DNA of 31,187 bases, from contig CAMMBX010000004.1 in the NCBI GenBank assembly GCA_946494345.1, forward strand, positions 1 to 31,187. Direction: 5' to 3'. This document shows, piece by piece, positions 15,558 to 23,472 of this stretch (position 1 is the stretch's first letter; the number at the start of each line of letters is the position of its first letter). Both the position numbers and the translations under genes were made by a program. The notes beneath the pieces were generated by a model. That model was not told where the DNA came from, did no database searches, and saw only the letters and a program-made list of their open reading frames with translations. The DNA is from an uncultured Mycoplasmatota bacterium. GTDB lineage: Bacteria > Bacillota_I > Bacilli_A > RF39 > UBA660.

Positions 15558-15598
15558 ATATACATCATATCATAATTATTACATTTATGCAAATATTT
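15536..15598. repeat. 63-bp identical repeat, copy 2
   Basis: Exact copy of 14180-14242; ends 1 bp before the stop codon of the gene at 15600-16415. Carries the antisense promoter. Confidence 0.95.
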
Positions 15599-15599
15599 C

Positions 15600-16415
15600 C
15601 TATAATCTTTTTATTAACTCATATCTACTTTTATCAAACACTTGCCATGGAAGAAACCTTTTTTCTTCTGTATGACCACTAATAGCAAACTCTCTAAATG
15701 AAGCTGACAACAGTTCTTCTTCCATATTAGGAAGTTTTTTAATTAAATTTTTAATAACATCAAGCCATATAAAATTAGGAATTTCTGTATATTCAACCGG
15801 AACATATCTAGATACATCTTTAACTGGCAAATTTAAACTTTCTAAAAAAGAAATCCTTTTCTCTCTACTAATTTTATAATCTTCTTTAGAAATTAAATAA
15901 GTTCTATAATTTCTAAAGTTTTCTATATTACATTTATATAAATCAAACCAAGGAATAAAAAATCTCTCATGAACATCTAAAGCTTTAGACACTTCTCTTC
16001 CATCAAAACCTTTACCTACCGCTTCAATATAAACACCATTATTAATACTAACAGCAACTGATATACCAGCATATCTTTCATATCTTTCACTAGGTTTATT
16101 ACATAAATCAAATAATACTAAAACGCCATCAGAATCAAGCTTCTTAACTTCCTCAAATGTACTAATAATATCGGTATCAATACCTCTTCTCTCTATACTT
16201 TTCATAAAAGGTTTAGTAATTAAAGTATCATTTCTTTCTCCAACTAACTTTTTACAAAAATTATAGTTTTCTAAATAGTCCTCTATAGACTCCACTACTG
16301 TTAAATTTCTAATTGGACTAAGTGTTGGAAAATATGTTATTAAGTTTATCATATCTCTCGTTCGATGATACTGCATCATTTTATGAATATCTTCTTTATT
16401 ATTAATATTAAGCAT
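15600..16415 (-). CDS. Unrecognised 271-residue protein
   Basis: No family recognised. Soluble, without signal peptide or membrane segment. Noticeable blocks are YHRTRDMINLITYFPTLSPI near the N-terminus, GVLVLFDLCNKPSERYERYAGISVAVS in the middle (the densest candidate for an active or binding site, with Asp, Glu, Arg and Tyr), IEAVGKGFDGREVSK, and FFIPWFDL. These look like conserved core strands of an alpha/beta or beta protein. GGGTG precedes the ATG. It is separated from the downstream gene by peptide cassette 2, whose 63-bp repeat begins at its stop codon. Confidence 0.7.
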   Translation of the reverse strand: MLNINNKEDIHKMMQYHRTRDMINLITYFPTLSPIRNLTVVESIEDYLENYNFCKKLVGERNDTLITKPFMKSIERRGIDTDIISTFEEVKKLDSDGVLVLFDLCNKPSERYERYAGISVAVSINNGVYIEAVGKGFDGREVSKALDVHERFFIPWFDLYKCNIENFRNYRTYLISKEDYKISREKRISFLESLNLPVKDVSRYVPVEYTEIPNFIWLDVIKNLIKKLPNMEEELLSASFREFAISGHTEEKRFLPWQVFDKSRYELIKRL

Positions 16416-16457
16416 AACATCACCCGTAGTTATATTATAATATAACCAAAAGAAAAA

Positions 16458-16476
16458 TGCACTGTTTAAAAGTGCA
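16458..16476 (-). terminator. Terminator of the arylsulfotransferase gene
   Basis: TGCACT/AGTGCA stem with a 7-nt loop, followed on the minus strand by TTTTTC; starts within a few bases of the stop codon. Confidence 0.7.
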
Positions 16477-16478
16477 CT

Positions 16479-18425
16479 TTAAAACTCAACATATCTATTA
16501 GTATTATAAATAGTACCATCCACTTCTACATAAATAGAGTATTTTCCACTTAGTCCATCTTCATTAATATATTTAGTAACACTAATACCTTCTTTAGTCT
16601 CTTCTTCTGTAAATATATCAACACATAAAGCAGTATAAGGCTTCTTACTTATAGGAACATTATAAATATTTTTAGTACCATTTTTATAAAGAATAACATT
16701 AACATCAGTACCTCTTTTAAATTTACCAGTAAATACTAATCTATCAACCTCTTTAGTAATACTAATATTATGTTCTTTTTCTATATCCTTAAAATCTTTA
16801 CTATTTAAAACAAAACCTAACTCACTACTAGTAACAGGAGTTTCTCCTAAACTACCAACTCGCTCTACCTTATCTAAAGTAAAGTTTTCAGCTTCTGGAT
16901 ACAAACTCATCTTTTCTACTCGATAATTATTAGTAGGTAAAACTATTTCAAAAATAACTTCACCATCATTATATTCCAATGTATCGCTTACTAACTTATC
17001 CGCCCCACCAAGTCCAGCAGGTTGATTAGAATTCTTTCCATCGACATAAACTATACCCCCAGAATGAATTATATAATGGTCATTATCTAAGTAATCAACA
17101 TCAGAAATATAAGGAGAATAAAATTCACTACCACGTTCTTTTCCATATTCAAAGACTTGCTCAATAGTCATATTATCTGTATCTATCTTATACATAACTC
17201 CACGTGAATAACTCTTATCAGCAGGAACATATTCATCTTTAATTTTAGACTTATTATTACCATTATCGAATAAGAACACATAACCTTCTGGAATAATCAT
17301 CGCAGCATGTTGACTCCATTGCCATTCAAAATCATCACCTACAGGTTTAAAGAAATACTTCTGATATTCTTCGCTCCAATTAGTAGAATCACCTATTATC
17401 CAGTTTAAATCGCCACTATCATAATCTATATTAATAACAGCATCTTGATGTCTACCAGATAAAGTTATGGAATTCGTCTTTTCATCATACCAAACAGAAT
17501 TATTATGGAACCAGTCATACTGTGTCCAGTTTTCACTCTTACCATCTTCCATATTTAAGATGTCTTTTAAATCAAAATGTTTAACAATCTTACCAGTTTC
17601 TCTATCAAGTTCTACAACATAATCTTCAACCGTACCTTCACCACTATTAAAATCATCACTAGCGACTAACAAATTACCATTAGGCATTTCATAATAATCA
17701 TGATGGTACCCTCCTGGTAAACTATACTCCTTATATATTTTACCTAACATATCCATCTCATATAAACCAGTCATATAATAAGGACTATTAACTAATCTTT
17801 CCGTACTAACCATTAAATGCCCATTATCAAGTCTATTAATCTCCCAAATAGCATTAGTAGTTAAATACCATCTCACATCACCATTAACATCATAAGCACA
17901 AGTATAACCATTACTAGACGGTGTAAAGAAATATAAATCATTAGAAAGTTCACTTTTATCAGCATCAACACTAGTTGGTAATATAAAATCATCTGGTAAA
18001 GCTTCCGTAGTAATAGTAAATTCTTTTCTTACATCACCATACTCTACAACTACTCTATTATCTCTATCAGGATAAAGTCCATAAATAGGTAAATAATGTT
18101 CTTTCCCCTCATCAAAAGTATGAGTAAATGTAGTAAGTTCATCATCACCTTCTATAGTAACTTTAGGACTAACGGACTTCTCAGTCTTAAAGATAATAAG
18201 TGCCGTTAAAGGTGATATCTCATAAGGATTAACTATTACATCTGCATTATCAATATCTTTAAGTTCCATAGGAAAATCATCCTCTAATTTACTTTCCATA
18301 TCTATTAAACTACTAACAAGTTCTACTTCTTTATTATTAGTACTTAAATCATTCAAGACTAAAAAAGTTCCTAAAACTAACACTAAAATAATTATAATAA
18401 CTATAATAACAATTTTCTTCTTCAT
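16479..18425 (-). CDS. Arylsulfate sulfotransferase (ASST family), membrane anchored
   Basis: 648 residues. An N-terminal membrane helix (about 4-25) would act as uncleaved anchor, placing the protein outside. Residues about 60-150 form the N-terminal beta domain and 150-530 a six-bladed propeller. Key segments: YHHDYYEMPNGNLLV, DWFHNNSVWYDEKTNSITLSGRHQDAVINID, and QWSQHAAMIIPEG, which contains the His that is transiently sulfated in characterised ASSTs. Family members move sulfate from one phenolic ester to another phenol without PAPS, as described in gut bacteria. GGAGGAG lies six bases before the ATG. Stands alone with its own terminator. The last 100 residues are an extra beta domain. Confidence 0.9.
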   Translation of the reverse strand: MKKKIVIIVIIIILVLVLGTFLVLNDLSTNNKEVELVSSLIDMESKLEDDFPMELKDIDNADVIVNPYEISPLTALIIFKTEKSVSPKVTIEGDDELTTFTHTFDEGKEHYLPIYGLYPDRDNRVVVEYGDVRKEFTITTEALPDDFILPTSVDADKSELSNDLYFFTPSSNGYTCAYDVNGDVRWYLTTNAIWEINRLDNGHLMVSTERLVNSPYYMTGLYEMDMLGKIYKEYSLPGGYHHDYYEMPNGNLLVASDDFNSGEGTVEDYVVELDRETGKIVKHFDLKDILNMEDGKSENWTQYDWFHNNSVWYDEKTNSITLSGRHQDAVINIDYDSGDLNWIIGDSTNWSEEYQKYFFKPVGDDFEWQWSQHAAMIIPEGYVFLFDNGNNKSKIKDEYVPADKSYSRGVMYKIDTDNMTIEQVFEYGKERGSEFYSPYISDVDYLDNDHYIIHSGGIVYVDGKNSNQPAGLGGADKLVSDTLEYNDGEVIFEIVLPTNNYRVEKMSLYPEAENFTLDKVERVGSLGETPVTSSELGFVLNSKDFKDIEKEHNISITKEVDRLVFTGKFKRGTDVNVILYKNGTKNIYNVPISKKPYTALCVDIFTEEETKEGISVTKYINEDGLSGKYSIYVEVDGTIYNTNRYVEF

Positions 18426-18494
18426 AAAATCTCCTCCACAATTTCATTTTACTTTAAAGAAAACTACTAAGTAAATAAAACATCAGTTGAAAAA

Positions 18495-18513
18495 ACTCAA
18501 CTATCAGTTGAGT
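18495..18513 (-). terminator. Terminator inside the Xre 3' end
   Basis: Perfect 8-bp stem ACTCAACT/AGTTGAGT with a 3-nt loop, then TTTTTTC on the minus strand. The first arm encodes the last residues (STDS) and includes the stop codon. Confidence 0.85.
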
Positions 18514-19207
18514 CTAAACAATTATCATCAAAACTTAAAGGAACTTCATAAGTAACAGTCTTATCGTCAAGACTAGTAGCATTAATCTCTAATACTAACT
18601 GGTTATCTTTAAATAACTTACAACTACTAGCATAATCATCTACTGTAAAATCAATATTACTAAGTAAATCTTTAAGAGTCTCTACATCGCTATTATCACT
18701 CTTACAACTACTAATCTTTGTCTTAGCATCACCATTAACATCATAAAGATTACAACTTAAACTCTTATATTCTGTATCATCATCACTATTATTATAGTTA
18801 ATACTAGATATATAAATAGATGACTTATCAGGAGAAAAGGCAAGTACTCCACTAACATCAAAATCATTAGAATCAGTCTCTAACACTTTAAATTCATAAG
18901 TTTCTTTATGAGTGACAAAAAACACCAATATTCCTATAAGACAAATACCTAAAACTGATATTGGAATAAGTATTTTCTTATTTAATTTCTTCTTATCTTT
19001 AACAGTTCCCTCTAACAACTCATCTATATTAACATTAAATAACTCACTAATAGTTTTAAGGATGGCAATATCAGGGATACTTTTCCCATTCTCCCATTTA
19101 CTAACCGCTTGATAAGTAACCCCTAACTTCTTAGCAAGTTCATCTTGTGTTAAGTTATTATCTTTTCTAAGTTTCTTAATAAATTTACCAATTTTCTCTT
19201 GATTCAT
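18497..19207 (-). CDS. Xre-family regulator with membrane anchor (second copy)
   Basis: 236 residues. Helix-turn-helix at 1-66 (LTQDELAKKLGVTYQAVSKWENGKSIPDIA), one membrane helix at about 80-100 (ILIPISVLGICLIGILVFFV), then an extracytoplasmic domain of about 135 residues with four Cys that could form disulfides. Same build and same first residues (MNQEKIGK) as the gene ending at 8024, but the outer domains are unrelated. A promoter lies 40 bp upstream and a terminator overlaps the stop. Probably a membrane-tethered sensor-regulator; target unknown. Confidence 0.88.
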   Translation of the reverse strand: MNQEKIGKFIKKLRKDNNLTQDELAKKLGVTYQAVSKWENGKSIPDIAILKTISELFNVNIDELLEGTVKDKKKLNKKILIPISVLGICLIGILVFFVTHKETYEFKVLETDSNDFDVSGVLAFSPDKSSIYISSINYNNSDDDTEYKSLSCNLYDVNGDAKTKISSCKSDNSDVETLKDLLSNIDFTVDDYASSCKLFKDNQLVLEINATSLDDKTVTYEVPLSFDDNCLDSTDS

Positions 19208-19244
19208 AGCATCACTTTCTTCCTACAAACATCAATCCATTAAT

Positions 19245-19273
19245 ATTATAACACATCTATAACTATTTCTTAA
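19245..19273 (-). promoter_or_regulatory. Promoter of the second Xre gene
   Basis: Minus-strand TTAAGA (19268-19273), 17-bp spacer, TATAAT (19245-19250). Confidence 0.55.
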
Positions 19274-19293
19274 AACTATTATCTTACAATAAA

Positions 19294-19320
19294 AAGACCA
19301 TTGATAAACTCAACTGTCTT
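19294..19320 (-). terminator. Terminator of pta-xth
   Basis: AAGAC-ag-TTGA pairs with TCAA-tg-GTCTT, then TTTATT on the minus strand; starts at the xth stop codon. Confidence 0.7.
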
Positions 19321-20072
19321 TATTTAACTTCTAATTCTATCGGACAGTGATCACTTCCAAACACATCACTGTCTATTTTCATATCCTTTACACTATTTAT
19401 AAATCTATTTGACACTAGAAAATAGTCAATTCTCCAACCTATATTTTTCTCTCTTGCTCTACCCATATAACTCCACCAAGTATAAGAACCAACTATATCT
19501 TTATATAGATAACGGTAAACATCAGTAAAGCCTCCATCTAATAGTCTTGTAAAAGCATCACGTTCTTCGATAGTAAAACCAGCATTACCAACATTACCTT
19601 TAGGATTAGCAAGGTCTATTTCTTTATGGGCAACATTAAAGTCTCCACAGATAATAACAGGTTTCTTCTTATCAAGGCTCTGTAAATATTTAAGAAAGTC
19701 TTTTTCCCAAGTCATTCGATAATCAAGCCTTGACAAGTCTCGCTTTACATTAGGAACATATACACAAACTAAGAAAAAGTCATCATATTCAAGTGTTATA
19801 ACTCTCCCTTCATGATCATGAATATCAACATCAATTCCATAAGCCACATCAAGAGGTTTAACTCTAGAATAAACAGCCACCCCAGAATAACCTTTCTTAT
19901 CAGCAGTATTTAAATAAAAGTTGTACCCCTCCGGTCTAAATGGAATCTCACTTTCAATTGCTTTTACTTCCTGTAGGCAATAAACATCAGCATTAGACTC
20001 TTTAAAGAAATCTTCAAAATCTTTCTTTAAACATGCTCTAAAACCTGCCACATTAAAAGATACTATCTTCAT
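19320..20072 (-). CDS. xth: Exodeoxyribonuclease III / AP endonuclease
   Basis: 250 residues, Exo-endo-phosphatase fold, Mg-dependent repair of abasic sites and 3' blocks. Seen motifs: KIVSFNVAGFRA (usually SWNVNGIRA, so Trp is Phe here), YCLQEVKA with the metal Glu, VYVPN, ICGDFNVAHKEIDLANP (catalytic Asp/Asn), GWRIDYFLVS, and the terminal GSDHCPIELEV with the catalytic Asp-His pair. Eight bases separate it from pta, suggesting cotranscription, and a terminator follows. Together with nth at the other end of the window it covers two steps of base-excision repair. Confidence 0.95.
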   Translation of the reverse strand: MKIVSFNVAGFRACLKKDFEDFFKESNADVYCLQEVKAIESEIPFRPEGYNFYLNTADKKGYSGVAVYSRVKPLDVAYGIDVDIHDHEGRVITLEYDDFFLVCVYVPNVKRDLSRLDYRMTWEKDFLKYLQSLDKKKPVIICGDFNVAHKEIDLANPKGNVGNAGFTIEERDAFTRLLDGGFTDVYRYLYKDIVGSYTWWSYMGRAREKNIGWRIDYFLVSNRFINSVKDMKIDSDVFGSDHCPIELEVK

Positions 20073-20079
20073 AACCCAC

Positions 20080-21084
20080 CTACTTACTATTCATCGCTTG
20101 TAAAGCCGTTATAGCCACAACGCCTACTATATCATTAGCATTACAACCACGTGATAAATCATTAACCGGTTTAGCAAGGCCTTGGGTAACAGGTCCATAT
20201 GCTTTCGCATGAGCAAGACGCTCTGTAATCTTATAACCAATATTTCCTGCATCTAAATCTGGAAATATCAAGACATTGGCCTTACCTGCTACTTTACTAT
20301 TAGGAGCTTTACTCTTAGCAACCTCCGGAACAACAGCAGCATCAAATTGTAACTCTCCATCTAAATTAATATCAGGATACTCCTTCTTAGCCATCTCAAC
20401 TGCCTTTACTACTTTATCAACATCAGCACATTTAGAAGAACCAAAAGTAGAATGAGATAAAAAGGCAACTACAGGCTCCTCTTCTACCAATAATTTAAAT
20501 GTTTTAGCACTCTCTTTTCCAATCTCTACTAACTCTTCACTACTAGGATTTTGAATCATTCCACAATCAGAATAAACAAACACACCATTAGAACCATATT
20601 CACAATTAGGAACAACCATTAAAAAGAAAGCAGAAGCAACTTTTGTATCTTTACTAGTCTTAATTATCTGTAAAGCAGGTCTTAATGTATCAGCACTACT
20701 GTGACATGCTCCAGACACAACACCATCAGCATAGCCATCTTTAACTAACATATTAGCAAAATAAACATAGTCATTTAAAATAGTAGTCTTAGCATCATCT
20801 AAACTAATACCTTTATGTTTTCTAAGTTCATAATAGTCATTAATTAACTTTTCACTGTCACTAAAAGTATCTGGATTAATAATAGTAACTCCATTAATAT
20901 CAATATTATTATCTTTAGCAAGACTTTCTATCTCACTTTCTTTACCTACTAAAATAATATCAGCGAAAGCTTCTTTTTTTATAGTAGAAGCAGCTTCTAA
21001 CACTCTAACATCATTAGATTCAGGTAAAACTATTTTCTTAAAATCATCTTTAACTCTCATCTTTATTTTATCAATAAATTCCAT
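20080..21084 (-). CDS. pta: Phosphate acetyltransferase
   Basis: About 334 residues, the short PTA_PTB form. Interconverts acetyl-CoA and acetyl phosphate for acetate production with acetate kinase, which is not in this window. Seen: KIVLPESNDVRVLEAA, DGVVSGACHSSADTLRPALQIIKT, SHSTFGSSKCADVDKV, GELQFDAAVVPEVA, and ANVLIFPDLDAGNIGYKITERLAHA with GPVTQGLAKPVNDLSRGC near the end, all hallmark segments. GGAG lies eight bases before the ATG at 21084. Followed within 8 bp by xth. Confidence 0.96.
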   Translation of the reverse strand: MEFIDKIKMRVKDDFKKIVLPESNDVRVLEAASTIKKEAFADIILVGKESEIESLAKDNNIDINGVTIINPDTFSDSEKLINDYYELRKHKGISLDDAKTTILNDYVYFANMLVKDGYADGVVSGACHSSADTLRPALQIIKTSKDTKVASAFFLMVVPNCEYGSNGVFVYSDCGMIQNPSSEELVEIGKESAKTFKLLVEEEPVVAFLSHSTFGSSKCADVDKVVKAVEMAKKEYPDINLDGELQFDAAVVPEVAKSKAPNSKVAGKANVLIFPDLDAGNIGYKITERLAHAKAYGPVTQGLAKPVNDLSRGCNANDIVGVVAITALQAMNSK

Positions 21085-21161
21085 CAAATCATCTCCATTA
21101 ACATTTTATCAAAGCAAAACATTTAAGTCTATATCAAATACAATTTATTACAAAAGAAAAA

Positions 21162-21190
21162 TAGGGCCCCACAGAATCCCATGGCTCCCT
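21162..21190 (-). terminator. Terminator-like hairpin downstream of the abi gene
   Basis: Minus strand: AGGG-ag-CC pairs with GG-gg-CCCT, followed by ATTTTTC. It lies next to a 28-bp repeat shared with the yfhO 3' end, where a comparable AGGG...CCCT hairpin is present. Confidence 0.5.
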
Positions 21191-21214
21191 TGCAAAAATG
21201 ATTTAACATTTTTT
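21187..21214. repeat. 28-bp direct repeat, copy 1
   Basis: Identical to 23445-23472. Contains AAAAATG-ATTTAA-CATTTTT as a perfect palindrome. The two copies bracket the abi gene and its unknown neighbour. In copy 2 the repeat forms the last codons and stop of yfhO. Confidence 0.9.
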
Positions 21215-21232
21215 TCTTGCATATTTAATATA

Positions 21233-22261
21233 TCATATGTTACAATCTATGTCAAACTTTTTTCCGTATTTTTGTAACATTTTTTTTACAATTTTATCAA
21301 AAAAAGAATATACCGATTTTAATAATTCATTATTACTATAATACTCTTTATGATAAATTATTCTATCATAAAATAATTCATTAATTTCTTTTTTAACAGC
21401 TTCTTTAATGTCATCACTAGTTACTATTTTATTAAACATATAAAGAGTATAAGTAATTTGTCTAATTCTAGAATTACTCATTTTTTTAGTTCGCATTTCT
21501 TTAACAATACCACATCGCTTTAAATAATTTACAACTTTAAAAGGAACTGGATACTTATTATCCTTACTAACCAAGTCATTTAAAATACAAGAATTATGGG
21601 CCACCGCATTTCTTAGTTTAACAATATCTCTTAGTATATAAATATCTTTACTTTCTTCTCTTAATTCATATTCTTTAGTATAAAAGTCATAGAAACTAAC
21701 CAATTCTCCAAAAGTAATAATTTCAAGAAATTCCCATATAGGAATATTTTCAAGTTTCTTATCTTTATCAATATCATATTTATAAAATATCTTTTGATAA
21801 TATTCACTTCCAACTTTTTTAAAAATACTATTATGAAGTTTTTTAGGTGACTTATTATCATTAAAATCTTTATTTAAATACAAATTAACTATTCTATAGC
21901 CATCTTCTTCATTTATATTTTCAAAAGTATTTAATATTTTCATTTTTAAATAATGCTCTATATCTATAATCATTCTAAATAAAACTAATCTAACTCTATA
22001 ATCTATAATAGATAAATCTTTTAGATATGCAAAATCTAAATCTTGATATTTTCCCTCAAATTTACCTGCAGGTGAAGGATATTTTAAAAAATTATGTTTA
22101 TATGATGTTAAATTATAATAATTATTATTGCTTTTCAAATACTTAAGAGCATCGCTTTCACTAATATAATTAAACTTTATATTCTTATTTTTTAAATAAG
22201 AAATCATTTCATCAACAAATAACATAGGTTTTAACCGACTTTTATCTTCTAATTCAACCAT
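21233..22261 (-). CDS. Abi_2 (AbiD/F-like) HEPN protein
   Basis: 342 residues. The N-terminus KPMLFVDEMISYLKNKNI, followed by ALKYLKSNNNYYNLTSYKHNF, is the typical Abi_2 opening. KLRNAVAHNS near residue 225 is the R-x4-H motif of HEPN RNases. Family members include abortive-infection proteins acting against phage, some working with a structured RNA. GGGGTG lies five bases before the ATG. Preceded by a gene of unknown function in the same direction. A promoter and a hairpin with T-run lie between the two genes. Activity against phage is inference from the family. Confidence 0.85.
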   Translation of the reverse strand: MVELEDKSRLKPMLFVDEMISYLKNKNIKFNYISESDALKYLKSNNNYYNLTSYKHNFLKYPSPAGKFEGKYQDLDFAYLKDLSIIDYRVRLVLFRMIIDIEHYLKMKILNTFENINEEDGYRIVNLYLNKDFNDNKSPKKLHNSIFKKVGSEYYQKIFYKYDIDKDKKLENIPIWEFLEIITFGELVSFYDFYTKEYELREESKDIYILRDIVKLRNAVAHNSCILNDLVSKDNKYPVPFKVVNYLKRCGIVKEMRTKKMSNSRIRQITYTLYMFNKIVTSDDIKEAVKKEINELFYDRIIYHKEYYSNNELLKSVYSFFDKIVKKMLQKYGKKFDIDCNI

Positions 22262-22276
22262 TTAATCACCCCGCTT

Positions 22277-22362
22277 AAAAATAAAAAAGGACGTATAAAA
22301 AAACACGCCCACTAAAACTTCATTACAACTATAATATATCACACTTGAACTTTATAAATCAA
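22277..22362 (-). promoter_or_regulatory. Leader of abi: promoter plus hairpin with T-run
   Basis: TTGATT (22357-22362), 18-bp spacer, TATATT (22333-22338); start near 22326. The RNA then meets GGGCGTG/TACGTCC (22304-22310/22289-22295) followed by TTTTTTATTTTT, before the abi ribosome-binding site. It would yield an RNA of about 45 nt or act as an attenuator; it also terminates the upstream gene. Confidence 0.5.
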
Positions 22363-22372
22363 TAAATTCTAT

Positions 22373-23353
22373 TTAATTTTCTTTATTTATTTTATGCTCG
22401 ATACGTTTTACCAGCTGCCTACTAGCTTCTACCTCATCAACACTGCGATTAGTAAATTCTGCTATTTCACTAACATTAGCATCAGATGAAAGATTATACC
22501 CACTTGCATGAATAACTTTACTAATAGTTATCAAAGCTTCATTCATATCATCTTCATCATGAATTACATCTCTAATACTATCACCAACAATTTTAATTAT
22601 TTTCTTAGGTTCTTCTGCCAATTTAACATTATCTTTAACCTCGTTAACCAAACCCAATGGATACATCTTATGAACCATCTCTTCAATTTTCAAGGATACT
22701 GGCATTTTTACCTTTGCCCATAAACAAAAAGCATAATCAAAATCTAAAGTTATACCAAACTCTGCTAATATAGACATCATAGTTTGTACTTTAACATTAA
22801 TATCTTTACTACTAAAATCAGGATTTTCTTTATAAAATAACTTATATATTTCTATCAATTCCTTATCTTCATCAAATAAAGTAACAGATTTAGCATTCGA
22901 AATCATCTTAATATGTTCCATAATACTTTTTATCTCTTTAGTAAAATCCTGAACTTTTGAATATTCAAGAATATCCTCATCACTATAATATTCTATATCT
23001 ATACCAGAATCAGAATCATATTTTAAAGTGTATTTATCATTTTCAAATTTAGTAGCACATTTTTTACTCATTTCAAAATAAAATAATTTAGTATAATCAT
23101 ACTTAACAGTCTCTTTACATTTTTCATCTTCATAGGAAATAACTAACAATTTCTCTTGACAATCACTTAATATCGTTCTTAAAGCAGTTACATTCTCTAA
23201 CATATTATTACATTTATGACTTTTTAGATAATTTCTTATCATACAGTTAATTTCATTTCCATTAATATCATTTTTTAAAGGAATATACTCACCTCTAAAC
23301 TCTACAACACCATTCTCAAAGTTACGAACTTCTCTAAATTCCATTTTCTTCAT
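22373..23353 (-). CDS. Unrecognised 326-residue protein next to abi
   Basis: No family recognised; soluble, no signal peptide or membrane helix. Residues 1-110 are beta-rich (VVEFRGEYIPLKND...LLVISYEDEKC). The middle is acidic, and residues 150-325 look helical, ending in SEIAEFTNRSVDEVEASRQLVKRIEHKI, which could be a small helix-turn-helix-like bundle. GAGGAGG lies six bases before ATG, and a TTGTTG-17-TATAAT promoter lies upstream. It is enclosed with the Abi_2 gene by the 28-bp direct repeats, so the two probably travelled together. A partner, regulator or sensor role for Abi is a guess. Confidence 0.7.
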   Translation of the reverse strand: MKKMEFREVRNFENGVVEFRGEYIPLKNDINGNEINCMIRNYLKSHKCNNMLENVTALRTILSDCQEKLLVISYEDEKCKETVKYDYTKLFYFEMSKKCATKFENDKYTLKYDSDSGIDIEYYSDEDILEYSKVQDFTKEIKSIMEHIKMISNAKSVTLFDEDKELIEIYKLFYKENPDFSSKDINVKVQTMMSILAEFGITLDFDYAFCLWAKVKMPVSLKIEEMVHKMYPLGLVNEVKDNVKLAEEPKKIIKIVGDSIRDVIHDEDDMNEALITISKVIHASGYNLSSDANVSEIAEFTNRSVDEVEASRQLVKRIEHKINKEN

Positions 23354-23376
23354 TAGAACCTCCTCTACACAAGTTC

Positions 23377-23405
23377 ATTATATAATAAAAAATAACTATC
23401 AACAA
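23377..23405 (-). promoter_or_regulatory. Promoter of the unknown gene upstream of abi
   Basis: Minus-strand TTGTTG (23400-23405), 17-bp spacer, TATAAT (23377-23382). Confidence 0.6.
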
Positions 23406-23422
23406 CAATATTTCAAAAAAAT

Positions 23423-23448
23423 AGGGCTCTATCAATAGATATTACCCT
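23423..23448 (-). terminator. Terminator of yfhO
   Basis: AGGG...TCTAT-tg-ATAGA...CCCT hairpin followed by ATTTTTTT on the minus strand, about 12 bp after the yfhO stop. Confidence 0.7.
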
Positions 23449-23472
23449 TGCAAAAATGATTTAACATTTTTT
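23445..23472. repeat. 28-bp direct repeat, copy 2
   Basis: Identical to 21187-21214; its distal part is the yfhO C-terminal codons and stop, its proximal part the start of the terminator. Confidence 0.9.
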
